From a bacterium M00.F.Ca.ET.205.01.1.1 (GTDB lineage Bacteria > Pseudomonadota > Alphaproteobacteria > Rhizobiales > Rhizobiaceae): DNA of 64,000 bases. This document shows positions 1-17,487 of the stretch, piece after piece. Position numbers and translations under genes: made by a program. The stretch spans positions 70,578 to 134,577 of the forward strand of contig SRUQ01000011.1 of the NCBI GenBank assembly GCA_004791255.1, given 5' to 3'. Every line of letters starts with the position of its first letter. Positions within the stretch are counted from its first letter, which is position 1. The notes under the pieces were generated by a model, which saw nothing but the letters and a program-made list of their open reading frames with translations, made no database searches and was not told where the DNA came from.

Positions 1-1
1 G

Positions 2-1177
2 ATGGCAAAAGGTAAATTCGAGCGCACTAAGCCTCATGTGAACATCGGCACGATCGGCCACGTCGATCACGGCAAGACGTCGCTGACGGCTGCGATCACC
101 AAGTATTTCGGCGAATACAAGCGTTACGACCAGATCGACGCGGCGCCGGAAGAGAAGGCGCGCGGCATCACCATCTCGACGGCTCACGTCGAATACGAGA
201 CCGCCAATCGCCACTACGCCCACGTCGACTGCCCCGGCCACGCCGACTATGTGAAGAACATGATCACCGGTGCGGCGCAGATGGACGGCGCGATCCTGGT
301 CGTGTCGGCCGCCGACGGCCCGATGCCGCAGACCCGCGAGCACATCCTGCTCGCCCGTCAGGTCGGCGTGCCGTCGATCGTGGTGTTCCTCAACAAGGTC
401 GACCAGGTCGACGACGCCGAACTGCTCGAACTGGTCGAGCTCGAGGTTCGTGAGCTCTTGTCGAAGAACGAATTCCCCGGCGACGACATTCCGATCGTCA
501 AGGGTTCGGCTCTGGCGGCGCTTGAAGATTCGAACAAGACCATCGGCGAGGACGCGATCCGCGAGCTGATGGCTCAGGTCGACGCCTACATCCCGACGCC
601 GGTTCGTCCGCTGGACAAGCCGTTCCTGATGCCGATCGAAGACGTGTTCTCGATCTCGGGCCGCGGCACGGTCGTGACCGGCCGCGTCGAGCGCGGCATC
701 GTCAAGGTTGGCGAGGAACTGGAAATCATCGGCATCCGTCCGACGACCAAGACGACCTGCACGGGCGTCGAGATGTTCCGCAAGCTGCTCGATCAGGGCC
801 AGGCCGGCGACAACATCGGCGCGCTGCTGCGCGGCGTTGATCGTGAAGGCGTCGAGCGCGGCCAGGTTCTGGCCAAGCCGGGTTCGGTGAAGCCGCACAA
901 GAAGTTCGTGGCCGAAGCCTACATCCTGACCAAGGACGAAGGTGGCCGTCACACGCCGTTCTTCACCAACTATCGCCCGCAGTTCTATTTCCGCACCACG
1001 GACGTGACCGGCATCGTGTCGCTGCCGGAAGGCACCGAGATGGTGATGCCCGGCGACAACATCACGGTCGATGTCGAGCTGATCGTGCCGATCGCCATGG
1101 AAGAGAAGCTGCGCTTCGCCATCCGTGAAGGCGGCCGCACCGTCGGTGCCGGCATCGTCGTCACCATCAAAGAGTAA
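2..1177 (+). CDS. tuf: Elongation factor Tu, copy 1
   Basis: EF-Tu is the cytoplasmic GTPase that carries aminoacyl-tRNA to the ribosomal A site. The 391 residues show the G1 loop GHVDHGKT (19-26), the DCPGH switch II motif and NKVD (G4), followed by the two beta-barrel domains; length is normal for rhizobia. The start codon is the second base of the window, so the Shine-Dalgarno site and promoter lie outside. The coding bases look identical to the second tuf at 22476-23651, while the flanks differ on both sides from the first base outside the codons. A terminator follows directly, so this copy seems to end its own transcription unit. In many rhizobia one tuf sits just before tRNA-Trp and secE; here two unrelated genes intervene. 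Confidence 0.98.
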   Translation: MAKGKFERTKPHVNIGTIGHVDHGKTSLTAAITKYFGEYKRYDQIDAAPEEKARGITISTAHVEYETANRHYAHVDCPGHADYVKNMITGAAQMDGAILVVSAADGPMPQTREHILLARQVGVPSIVVFLNKVDQVDDAELLELVELEVRELLSKNEFPGDDIPIVKGSALAALEDSNKTIGEDAIRELMAQVDAYIPTPVRPLDKPFLMPIEDVFSISGRGTVVTGRVERGIVKVGEELEIIGIRPTTKTTCTGVEMFRKLLDQGQAGDNIGALLRGVDREGVERGQVLAKPGSVKPHKKFVAEAYILTKDEGGRHTPFFTNYRPQFYFRTTDVTGIVSLPEGTEMVMPGDNITVDVELIVPIAMEEKLRFAIREGGRTVGAGIVVTIKE

Positions 1178-1204
1178 GCGATCCGGCTCTGCCGGTTCGA
1201 CAGG

Positions 1205-1231
1205 AAGGGCGGTCTTCGGGCCGCCTTTTTT
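1205..1231 (+). terminator. Intrinsic terminator of tuf copy 1
   Basis: A GC stem GGCGGTC/GGCCGCC (1208-1214 with 1219-1225) closes a TTCG tetraloop and is followed by a run of six T. It lies 30 bases after the tuf stop codon. The upstream A residues can extend the stem by pairing with the T run. Confidence 0.9.
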
Positions 1232-1336
1232 GTTTCCGGCGTGGCTCGAATCCGCAGTGATGCGCCGGGCCTCAAATCTGTTGCAAGCGCCATCGCTGCA
1301 ACTAGTATAGGTTGCATTGAAGGAGCTTTGCCAACA

Positions 1337-2986
1337 GTGGTTCCGGGGCGCCGTTTCGATGGGAAGGCATGGCGGTTGGGGGCACTGGTTTGTCTCGTCG
1401 TTGCCTTGGCGGTGCCTACCCTGACAGCGCGGGCGGAGGAGGTGGGGCCTCCTGATATTCCGCCGATGCGCTTCGTCGTCGTTCGCAGCAACGACCCGGG
1501 ATGCGAACCCAACTGTCCCGAATGGATATCGGCGGAAGGCACGATCGTGGCGGGCACCCCGTCGCTCCTCAAGCGCACGCTCAAGGCGCTCAAGGGGCGG
1601 CAACTGCCTGTAGTCGTCAACTCGCCCGGCGGCAATGTCGATGCGGCGCTCGCACTTGGCCGGATGATCCGCAAGAACAAGCTCGATACTGCTGTCGGCG
1701 TGACGATTTTTTCAGGCTGCCAGCCGGAGGCGAAGGACTGCAGCGACAACAACGGCAAGGGTGCCGACTATTTCGGCATGGCTTTTGACGACGGAGCCAT
1801 GTGCAATTCCGCCTGTCCGCTGATGTTTTCCGGCGGTCTTCGCCGTGTGGTTGGGGATTTCAGCTATCTCGGCGTCCACCAGATCACCACCACTTTTCAT
1901 CGGGAGAGACTGCTCTACCGGACCACATACCGGATCGTGAACGGCAAGAAGAAGGTCATCAACACCAAGGTGGTCAGCCGAAAGAACGCAGGCAGCTACA
2001 AAACCTACGAGATGAGCAAGGCGGTGGAGAACACGCTTTCGGCCTATTTGCAGGAAATGGGCATAGGCGACGGCGTGCTGGAAATCATGAAGGCCACGCC
2101 GGCCAGCGACATCCGTCAAATCCCGCTCGACGACATGCTGACGATGAAGCTGGTCACCAGCGGGGACGCCGTCGATCTGCTGACCACCGCAAGCCTGTGC
2201 AGGCCGGAGCAGCCGGCCGCGAATTGTCGGGAAATACCGAGACCAGGAAACAAGGCGGCGCCTTCGGCCGCCGCAACGATGGCTTCGGCCAAATCCACGG
2301 AGGCAGCGAAGGCCGGCGCGGAGATGCGGTTTGCCGTGGTTCGCGGCAGCAACCCGCTGTGCAATCCCGACTGCCCGGAATGGATTTCGGCGGAAGGCGC
2401 GATTACGCCTCAGACACCGCAGAGATTGCGCCAGTTGCTCGCCACGCTTGGCAACCGGCGACTGCCTGTCGTGATCAGTTCGCGTGGCGGCGACCTGCCC
2501 AGCGCTCTGGCAATGGGCCGCCTTATCCGGGAAAGAAAGCTCGACATTGCCGTTGCCCGCACCGATTTCGTCGACTGCGACCCGGCGGTCTGGAATTGCG
2601 TGGCCAAAGAGGGCGCCTATGCCGGGTTGAGCATCGATGCGGGCGTGGAGTGCGATTCGGCCTGTGCGCTCATGCTTGCCGGCGGCGCGAGACGGTTTGT
2701 CGGTCCCCAGGCTCGGCTTAGCCTCTACCCGATGGGACAGAAGCAGGCGGTCAAGGCTTACCTCGAGGAGATGGTGATCGGTCCCGGCCTGTTCGCGGCG
2801 ATTGCGGGACGCACGGCCGAGCGCCAGCTTGAACCGGAAATGATGCTGAAGCTCGGACTGACGACGGGACCGCAATCGGTCGACGCGCTGACCGGCGCCA
2901 CGATTTGCAAGGCGGTGCCCAAGCCCGACAATTGCCGGGGCCTGCCCCCCGCCAATGCCGCCGCCGACGCGCCCGCCAAACTGTAG
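1337..2986 (+). CDS. Secreted protein with two tandem ClpP/crotonase-like repeats (COG3904-like)
   Basis: No precise function is known to me. From the chosen GTG the protein has 549 residues and a signal-peptide-like N-terminus (hydrophobic run GALVCLVVALAVPTLTARA), so it is probably periplasmic. Two homologous repeats begin near residues 44 and 330, each opening with MRF-VVR and CPEWISAEG. Repeat 1 carries SPGG (96-99), NSAC with Ser158, and GVH with His181, the pattern of predicted ClpP-like serine hydrolases of the COG3904 kind. Repeat 2 keeps DSAC (Ser441) but reads SRGG for SPGG and has Tyr464 where repeat 1 has the His, so it is probably inactive. The GTG at 1337 is preferred because GAAGGAG lies 11 bases before it; an in-frame GTG at 1241 would add 32 residues ahead of the signal peptide. 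Confidence 0.8.
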   Translation: MVPGRRFDGKAWRLGALVCLVVALAVPTLTARAEEVGPPDIPPMRFVVVRSNDPGCEPNCPEWISAEGTIVAGTPSLLKRTLKALKGRQLPVVVNSPGGNVDAALALGRMIRKNKLDTAVGVTIFSGCQPEAKDCSDNNGKGADYFGMAFDDGAMCNSACPLMFSGGLRRVVGDFSYLGVHQITTTFHRERLLYRTTYRIVNGKKKVINTKVVSRKNAGSYKTYEMSKAVENTLSAYLQEMGIGDGVLEIMKATPASDIRQIPLDDMLTMKLVTSGDAVDLLTTASLCRPEQPAANCREIPRPGNKAAPSAAATMASAKSTEAAKAGAEMRFAVVRGSNPLCNPDCPEWISAEGAITPQTPQRLRQLLATLGNRRLPVVISSRGGDLPSALAMGRLIRERKLDIAVARTDFVDCDPAVWNCVAKEGAYAGLSIDAGVECDSACALMLAGGARRFVGPQARLSLYPMGQKQAVKAYLEEMVIGPGLFAAIAGRTAERQLEPEMMLKLGLTTGPQSVDALTGATICKAVPKPDNCRGLPPANAAADAPAKL

Positions 2987-3089
2987 AGTGCTGCGACATC
3001 GGAAACTGGCCATCGAGGTAGGTTGAGCCGCGCTCTATCTTTCCGCTATCGTTGCTGCCGGCGGCGCCGGGGCTGGCGGAGGATCGAGA

Positions 3090-3572
3090 ATGAGCCAGGA
3101 CGTTCCGACATTGTACGAATGGGCAGGCGGCATTGAGGCACTGATCCGGCTGACGGAGACCTTCTACGCCAAGGTGGCGCAGGATCCGGTCGTCGGGCCG
3201 GTGTTCAAGAACATGTCGCCGGACCACCCCGCCCACGTCGCGGCCTTCATCGGCGAGGTTTTCGGCGGCCCGAAAACCTATAGCGAGAAATTTGGCGGCC
3301 ATCGCGAGATGGTCATGCATCATCTGGGCCGGCACTTGACCGAGGAGCAGCGCCGCCGCTGGATCAGCCTGCTCGCCGACGCAGCCGACGCCGTCGGCCT
3401 GCCCGACGACCCGGAGTTCCGTTCCGCCTTCATGGGCTATGTCGAATGGGGCTCGAGGCTGGCCAAGATGAATTCCAACCTCGGCGAAACCTGCGACCCC
3501 GAGACGGAACCCATGCCCGCCTGGGGCTGGGGCGTGCCCGGAGGGCCGTATAAGGCACCGGACGCGAAATAG
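3090..3572 (+). CDS. Group II truncated haemoglobin
   Basis: A 160-residue cytoplasmic haem protein of the TrHbO/YjbI type, a family linked to O2 binding, NO detoxification and peroxide chemistry. Visible family features are the N-terminal YEWAGG followed by a helical FYAKVAQDPVVGPVF segment, the proximal-His region MVMHHLGRHL, and RRRWISLL carrying the Trp at position G8 typical of group II. The tail after about residue 130 (rich in Pro, Gly and Trp) is longer than the globin core. The gene starts 103 bases after the secreted repeat protein and lies upstream of tRNA-Trp. No heme partner or reductase gene is next to it. Confidence 0.9.
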   Translation: MSQDVPTLYEWAGGIEALIRLTETFYAKVAQDPVVGPVFKNMSPDHPAHVAAFIGEVFGGPKTYSEKFGGHREMVMHHLGRHLTEEQRRRWISLLADAADAVGLPDDPEFRSAFMGYVEWGSRLAKMNSNLGETCDPETEPMPAWGWGVPGGPYKAPDAK

Positions 3573-3708
3573 TCCTGCAGAGCCAGAGGCTCGTCGTCGA
3601 CTATCCCGATTTCTGGCGCAGGGATTAAGACACGTTTGCTTGCAAACCACTCTTTACAGAGCCCACGGAAGCTTTTAGGAAGCGCCTGCTGCAGAGATAG
3701 CGGCGTGT

Positions 3709-3784
<76 letters not shown>

Positions 3785-4147
3785 TTTCCCGAAATGGCCA
3801 ATAAAAGCGTTTCCTTGCGCGGCAGCCTTTGAAAAACAGCGACCCGCTTGCCATATTAGCGCGATTGGGGCATAAGGGCGCCATAGCCGGGACGGAACGA
3901 CTGGATGGTTCCGAGGCGGCGTTTGGTCATAAAGCGGACACTTGCCACTTGCGTGGATCAAGAATCGGTTTTATGTAGACACGACAGACACGCGACGCGT
4001 GGAGCTGGGAAACCGGCTTTACGCGTCTGATTTGCATGGGCGAAATGATCGCGCTGATTCGGTGCGAAAATAGGCTCAGGCGGCACGTCCCGGTCAGCGG
4101 GATCATCCAGGGGGCCCGGCCAACGGGTCTTGAAGACAGAGCGGCAT
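3785..4147 (+). promoter_or_regulatory. Intergenic leader between tRNA-Trp and secE
   Basis: No convincing gene is seen in these 363 bases. A possible sigma-70-type promoter is TTGCCA (3848-3853), 17 bases, then CATAAG (3871-3876); both boxes are imperfect. The rest would be a long 5' leader of the secE-nusG-rplKA unit. Confidence 0.35.
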
Positions 4148-4351
4148 ATGGCTTCGAAAACCACCAATCCTTTCGTCTTTCTCCAGCAGGTTCGCGCGGA
4201 GACCGCCAAGGTGACTTGGCCCTCGCGGCGCGAGACGATGATCTCGACGGTGATGGTTCTGGCCTTCGCTGTGATCGCGATGATCTTTTTCTTCACCGCT
4301 GATCAGCTCATGGGCCTGGCGGTCGAGCAGATTCTGGGCATTGGACGTTAA
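4148..4351 (+). CDS. secE: Preprotein translocase subunit SecE
   Basis: SecE is the small essential membrane subunit that clamps SecY in the SecYEG channel. The 67 residues have the short alphaproteobacterial form: an amphipathic helix with the conserved segment AETAKVTWPSRRET, then one membrane span (VMVLAFAVIAMIFFFTA). The ATG giving MASKTTNPF is chosen; an in-frame TTG six codons upstream is less likely. nusG follows after 29 bases, the classic secE-nusG pair. Confidence 0.95.
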   Translation: MASKTTNPFVFLQQVRAETAKVTWPSRRETMISTVMVLAFAVIAMIFFFTADQLMGLAVEQILGIGR

Positions 4352-4380
4352 GTCCGGCGATTACGGAGAAGTCGTAAAAA

Positions 4381-4908
4381 ATGGCTACGCGCTGGTACAT
4401 CGTCCACGCCTATTCGAACTTTGAGAAGAAGGTCGCCGAGGACATCGAGAACAAGGCCAAGCAGAAGGGCCTGTCCGCCGATATCGAGCAGATCGTGGTG
4501 CCGACCGAGAAGGTCGTGGAAGTGCGTCGCGGCCGCAAGGTCGACGCCGAGCGCAAGTTCTTCCCGGGTTATGTGCTCCTGAAGGCCAATCTGACCGACG
4601 CAGTGTTCTCGCTTGTCAAGAACACGCCCAAGGTCACCGGCTTCCTCGGCGATTCCAAGCCGGTGCCGATCACCGAGGCGGAAGCCCAGCGCATCCTGAA
4701 TCAGGTTCAGGAAGGCGTCGAGCGGCCGAAGCCTTCGGTCACGTTCGAGATCGGCGAGGCGATCCGCGTTTCGGATGGTCCTTTCGCGTCGTTCAACGGT
4801 TTCGTCCAGGAAGTGGACGAGGAGCGGGCGCGGCTCAAGGTGGAAGTTTCGATCTTCGGGCGCGCCGTGCCCGTCGATCTGGAATTTGGACAGGTCGAAA
4901 AGGGCTGA
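4381..4908 (+). CDS. nusG: Transcription termination/antitermination factor NusG
   Basis: NusG binds the RNA polymerase clamp and links it to Rho or to ribosomal S10. The 175 residues contain the N-terminal NGN domain (starting MATRWYIVHAYSNFE, with FFPGYVLL about a third of the way in) and a C-terminal KOW domain (IGEAIRVSDGPFASFNG and VEVSIFGRAVPVDLEF). Length and layout are standard. GGAGAAG precedes the start. It lies between secE and rplK in the conserved order. Confidence 0.97.
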   Translation: MATRWYIVHAYSNFEKKVAEDIENKAKQKGLSADIEQIVVPTEKVVEVRRGRKVDAERKFFPGYVLLKANLTDAVFSLVKNTPKVTGFLGDSKPVPITEAEAQRILNQVQEGVERPKPSVTFEIGEAIRVSDGPFASFNGFVQEVDEERARLKVEVSIFGRAVPVDLEFGQVEKG

Positions 4909-5068
4909 TCCGAAATCCCCGATGCCGGTTTGGCGATCGGGGGAGGCGGCGTGCAAGCGCGCGGCCTCGAGAACGGTGGGAGGCGAATGTGGCTTAGCCG
5001 GCCGCGCGAACCGCACCACCAGACTGCAACCGCCGGCAAGACCGGCATAGACAAAGGCAGGAAAAGAG

Positions 5069-5497
5069 ATGGCTAAGAAAATTGCAGGCCAGCTCAAGCT
5101 CCAGGTGAAAGCGGGATCGGCTACGCCGTCTCCGCCTATCGGCCCGGCGCTTGGTCAGCGTGGCATCAACATCATGGAGTTCTGCAAGGCGTTCAACGCG
5201 CAGACCCAGGAAATGGAAAAGGGATCGCCGATTCCGGTCGTCATCACCTATTACCAGGACAAGTCGTTCACCTTCGTCATGAAGACGCCGCCGGTGAGCT
5301 ACTTCCTGAAGAAGGCTGCGAACCTGACGTCTGGCTCGAAGGAGCCGGGCAAGGTCAAGGTCGGCACGATCGGCCGCGACAAGGTGCGCGCCATCGCCGA
5401 GCAGAAGATGAAGGATCTGAACGCAAACGACGTCGAAGCGGCCATGCGCATGGTCGAGGGCTCCGCCCGCTCGATGGGTCTGGAAGTGGTGGGCTGA
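5069..5497 (+). CDS. rplK: 50S ribosomal protein L11
   Basis: L11 binds 23S rRNA helices 43/44 and forms the GTPase-associated centre where EF-G, EF-Tu and release factors act. The 142 residues include the Pro-rich N-domain motif PPIGPALGQRGINI and a C-terminal RNA-binding domain ending VEGSARSMGLEV. AGGAAAAGAG precedes the ATG. It starts 160 bases after nusG and is followed by rplA after only 4 bases, so the two are surely co-translated. Confidence 0.98.
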   Translation: MAKKIAGQLKLQVKAGSATPSPPIGPALGQRGINIMEFCKAFNAQTQEMEKGSPIPVVITYYQDKSFTFVMKTPPVSYFLKKAANLTSGSKEPGKVKVGTIGRDKVRAIAEQKMKDLNANDVEAAMRMVEGSARSMGLEVVG

Positions 5498-5501
5498 GAT
5501 C

Positions 5502-6200
<699 letters not shown>

Positions 6201-6590
6201 TACGACCTTTTGGATCAGCCGCTGGAAGGCTGATCCGTTACTGAATTCCGGGCCCTGGATTTTCTGGGCCCGGTACCGGAAGTCGAAAGGCTTCCGGACA
6301 TCCTGTCCGAGATTGCAGGCGGCCCTCAGCCTTAATTCGTCTGGGCCTGCATGAGACGGGTGAAGACCCGACAACGGAGCAAGTGCTCCAATGAAAGGTT
6401 CGAACCGTGTTTGCCTTTTGTCTGCGCATCGTCCGGCTCGCCGGAGGTGTGGCGAAAGGGGGCAGGATCCTCGAGCGCCGTTCGGGAGATCCGTTACTGG
6501 ATGGCCCGGCCGGCAAAAGGCAACCCGACGCCTGTCCTCGTGAATGGGAATGTTCCCGTTAACAGGGCAGGGGTCAACTGGAGATAGGCA
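6201..6590 (+). promoter_or_regulatory. rplA-rplJ intergenic leader with serial hairpins (candidate L10 leader)
   Basis: No gene is seen in these 390 bases. They hold a row of stem-loops: CCGGGCCC/GGGCCCGG (6248-6255 with 6266-6273), CCGGAAG/CTTCCGG (6276-6282 with 6291-6297), CGGGT/ACCCG with loop GAAG (6357-6370) and GGAGC/GCTCC (6376-6389). In E. coli and many bacteria the rplJ leader binds the L10-L12 complex to repress rplJL, and this is the equivalent position. Assignment to the L10-leader class is inference from position and structure. Confidence 0.55.
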
Positions 6591-7109
6591 GTGGACAGAG
6601 CGGAAAAACGCGAACTCGTCACGGGCCTGAACGATGCGTTCTCGAATGCAGGTTCAGTGGTCGTGGCCCACTATGCCGGGATCACCGTCGCGCAAATGAA
6701 CGACCTTCGGTCGAAGATGCGCGCTGCCGGTGGCACCGTTAAAGTCGCGAAGAACCGTCTCGCCAAAATCGCTCTTCAGGGCACGGACTCCGCATCGATC
6801 ATCGACCTGTTCAAAGGACAGACGCTGGTCGCATATTCGGAGGATCCGATTGCGGCGCCGAAGGTCGCGTCCGATTTCGCCAAGGTGAATGACAAGCTTG
6901 TCATTCTCGGCGGCGCAATGGGCACCACCTCGCTCAACGCCGACGGTGTGAAGGCACTCGCCACACTTCCGTCGCTCGACGAGCTGCGCGCCAGGCTGGT
7001 TGGCATGATCGCCACGCCGGCAACCCGGATCGCCCAGATCGTCAATGCGCCCGCGGCTTCGGTCGCGCGTGTCATCGGCGCTTACGCCCGGAAGGACGAG
7101 GCGGCATGA
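6591..7109 (+). CDS. rplJ: 50S ribosomal protein L10
   Basis: L10 anchors L7/L12 dimers to the ribosome stalk and in many bacteria represses its own mRNA. The 172 residues include the globular N-domain (SVVVAHYAGITVAQMNDLR, VKVAKNRLAKIAL) and a C-terminal helix that would bind L12 dimers. The start is GTG, with CTGGAGAT just upstream. rplL follows after 54 bases. Confidence 0.97.
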   Translation: MDRAEKRELVTGLNDAFSNAGSVVVAHYAGITVAQMNDLRSKMRAAGGTVKVAKNRLAKIALQGTDSASIIDLFKGQTLVAYSEDPIAAPKVASDFAKVNDKLVILGGAMGTTSLNADGVKALATLPSLDELRARLVGMIATPATRIAQIVNAPAASVARVIGAYARKDEAA

Positions 7110-7163
7110 GGCCGTTCCTCGCTATCACAAACACACGTTCGAACCTAACGAAGGAATACAACA

Positions 7164-7541
7164 ATGGCTGATCTGGCAAAGATCGTAGACGACCTGTCGA
7201 AGCTGACCGTCCTCGAGGCGGCTGAGCTGTCGAAGCTTCTGGAAGAAAAGTGGGGCGTTTCGGCTGCTGCTCCGGTTGCGGTTGCCGCTGCTGGCGGCGC
7301 TGCCGCTGCTGCTGCTCCGGTCGAGGAAAAGACCGAATTCGACGTCGTCCTCACCGACGCCGGCGCTCAGAAGATCAACGTCATCAAGGAAGTCCGTGCG
7401 ATCACCGGCCTTGGCCTCAAGGAAGCCAAGGACCTGGTCGAAGCGGCTCCGAAGCCGGTCAAGGAAGGCGTTTCCAAGGCCGACGCTGACAAGTTCAAGG
7501 CCCAGCTGGAAGCAGCCGGCGCCAAGGTCGACCTGAAGTAA
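7164..7541 (+). CDS. rplL: 50S ribosomal protein L7/L12
   Basis: The multicopy acidic stalk protein that recruits translation GTPases. The 125 residues show the N-terminal dimerisation helices, an Ala/Gly-rich flexible hinge at about 34-54, and the conserved C-domain (KINVIKEVRAITGLGLKEAKDLVE). AAGGAATACAACA precedes the ATG. Length and sequence are typical. Confidence 0.98.
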   Translation: MADLAKIVDDLSKLTVLEAAELSKLLEEKWGVSAAAPVAVAAAGGAAAAAAPVEEKTEFDVVLTDAGAQKINVIKEVRAITGLGLKEAKDLVEAAPKPVKEGVSKADADKFKAQLEAAGAKVDLK

Positions 7542-7810
7542 GCGTCTAAAGCGGCGGGCGGCCTCGCGCCGTCCGCCACTCCCTCGGGCTGTCCCTGGGG
7601 AGGCTGCGTAACGCGAGATGTACGAGAACCTCTTTCCTGAGGGCCGAAATCCGGCCTTCCGGAAACGGGTTTTCTCCCGTTTTAGCCGGCCGCCGCCAAG
7701 CAATTGGCAGGAGAGGCCGGAGAACAGACAGAGAGCCGCCGCCCAGGTGGCTCGGCATGCAAGGCGAACCGCGGCGAGGTTCGTCCCGAGTTTAGAGCTA
7801 AGGAGCGACG
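7542..7810 (+). promoter_or_regulatory. rplL-rpoB intergenic region with hairpins (candidate attenuator/processing site)
   Basis: The 269-base spacer folds locally at several places: a 10-bp stem at 7553-7562 with 7568-7577 (one G-U pair), GGCCG/CGGCC near 7642-7656, and AAACGGG/CCCGTTT (7663-7669 with 7676-7682). In E. coli this spacer holds a partial terminator and an RNase III site that set the L12 to RNA polymerase ratio. A similar role here is inference. None of the stems is followed by a clean T run. Confidence 0.4.
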
Positions 7811-11947
<4,137 letters not shown>

Positions 11948-12075
11948 ACGCAATGGCGCGTCGCGAAAGCGCGGCGCGCCCACCAAATTCTACGGCCGGT
12001 GGGCCGACCACTCAGCGGGCATTCGGCCCGCGTCAGATGCAAGGGGTTTTCGAGGACCCCGAAAAGGAGAACGGC

Positions 12076-16272
<4,197 letters not shown>

Positions 16273-16301
16273 GCACGACGGCAGGAAGACTCAGGCAACA
16301 A

Positions 16302-16334
16302 GGCCGTCGGGGCAACCCGGCGGCCATTTTCTTT
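16302..16334 (+). terminator. Intrinsic terminator after rpoC
   Basis: A 10-bp stem (16302-16311 with 16316-16325, one G-U pair) closes a GCAA tetraloop and is followed by ATTTTCTTT. It lies 30 bases after rpoC and separates the rif operon from the oppositely oriented genes downstream. Confidence 0.9.
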
Positions 16335-16486
16335 GCGGCATCGACGTCGAAAATCCACGCATATAGCCGGCGACGTATCGCGATACGCCGTCCGTTGCTT
16401 ATTCGTGTTGTGCTGGATGAAGGTCCGTGCGTTGTGCGAAAATGGGGAGCTTTGCGAGGCGGAGGCCGCCCCGCAAAGCTCCGTCG

Positions 16487-17413
16487 TCAGTCGAAAAATG
16501 CTTCGACCACATTGCGCTTGCCGAGCATGAAGGCGTCGGCAACATGCTGGAGGGGTGCGAGGTCGACATCCGATGCGCCGGCGCGCACGATCTCGGAAAA
16601 GCGCCGGTAGAGCAGGGGATATTCGGCTTCCGGCTCTTCATGGACGACCTTGCCGTCGATGGCGAGCTTCGAGCCGCCGCCGGAGAGCACCATCCTTCCC
16701 GCATCCGTATCGGCAAGGATGTCCCAGCTTTGCGGGCCGGTCTGCAGCCAGTCGAGATCCATAGTTACCGGCAGCCCGGTCGAAGCGATGAAGCTGACCT
16801 GGGCGGCGACCGGGGCGTCGCGGTTCTCAGGGAAGTCGAGCACGGCCGAGGTGATGTGCATGGCCGGCAGGATGTGGGTCGCGATCGACAGTGCGTTGAT
16901 GCCGGGATCAAAAACGCCGAAGCCGCCCGGCTGCCAGATCCAGTCCTGGTTTGGGTGCCAGCGGCGCACGTCTTCCTTCCAGACGATCGCCGCCGACCGA
17001 ATTGTCGTCGCGCCCAGGAATTTGCGCGCCGCTTCCACCGCCGGCGCATAACGAGAATGCCAGCTGGCGAACAGCGTGACGCCGTTTTGGGCGGCCAGGG
17101 CCTTCAAGTCCTCGACCTCGCTGACTGTCGCGCCCGGCGGCTTTTCCATGAAGACATGCTTCTTCGCCTCAAGCGCGGTGCGCGCGGCGGCATAGCGGAA
17201 CTGCGGCGGCATGCACAGCGACACCGCTTCGAGTTCCGGAACCGCGCCGAGCATCGTTTCGATGTCGGGGAAATTGGCGATGTCGTCGACCTTGCCGTGG
17301 CGGCTGGCGGCCGCGATCAGCTGAAAGTCGCCGTCCTTGGCGAGTGCCGGGAGATGCTGGTCGCGGACGATCTTGCCGACACCGACAATGCCTATCTTGA
17401 TGGGCTGGGACAC
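16487..17413 (-). CDS. Gfo/Idh/MocA oxidoreductase, probable D-galactose/L-arabinose 1-dehydrogenase
   Basis: The 308 residues resemble the NAD(P)-dependent aldose 1-dehydrogenases of Pseudomonas and Azospirillum, which oxidise D-galactose or L-arabinose to the lactone as the first step of a non-phosphorylating pathway. Visible features are the Rossmann start IGIVGVGKIVRDQHLPAL, the family EKPPGATVSEVE containing the catalytic-domain Lys, and the diagnostic WKEDVRRWHPNQDWIW and GGFGVFDPGINALSI. The GTG at 17413 is chosen because it puts the Rossmann fold at the N-terminus; the open frame extends 95 codons upstream without family sequence. The expected pathway partners (lactonase, dehydratase) are not in the window. 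Substrate choice is inferred from motif similarity. Confidence 0.85.
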   Translation of the reverse strand: MSQPIKIGIVGVGKIVRDQHLPALAKDGDFQLIAAASRHGKVDDIANFPDIETMLGAVPELEAVSLCMPPQFRYAAARTALEAKKHVFMEKPPGATVSEVEDLKALAAQNGVTLFASWHSRYAPAVEAARKFLGATTIRSAAIVWKEDVRRWHPNQDWIWQPGGFGVFDPGINALSIATHILPAMHITSAVLDFPENRDAPVAAQVSFIASTGLPVTMDLDWLQTGPQSWDILADTDAGRMVLSGGGSKLAIDGKVVHEEPEAEYPLLYRRFSEIVRAGASDVDLAPLQHVADAFMLGKRNVVEAFFD

Positions 17414-17487
17414 GGACGCTCCGTCTGTTTGGTGATGGTCAAGGTTTCTATCAGAAGACTTGGCCCGGACAAGCCAGAGCCGAATGA

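Noticed and set aside
1241..1336. Upstream GTG start for the ClpP-like repeat protein
   Set aside because: It lies 10 bases after the tuf terminator without a Shine-Dalgarno site and would put 32 residues before the signal peptide.
6351..6587. 78-codon frame in the rplJ leader
   Set aside because: Basic, low-complexity product, no ribosome site, and it runs through several hairpins; a structured leader is the better explanation.
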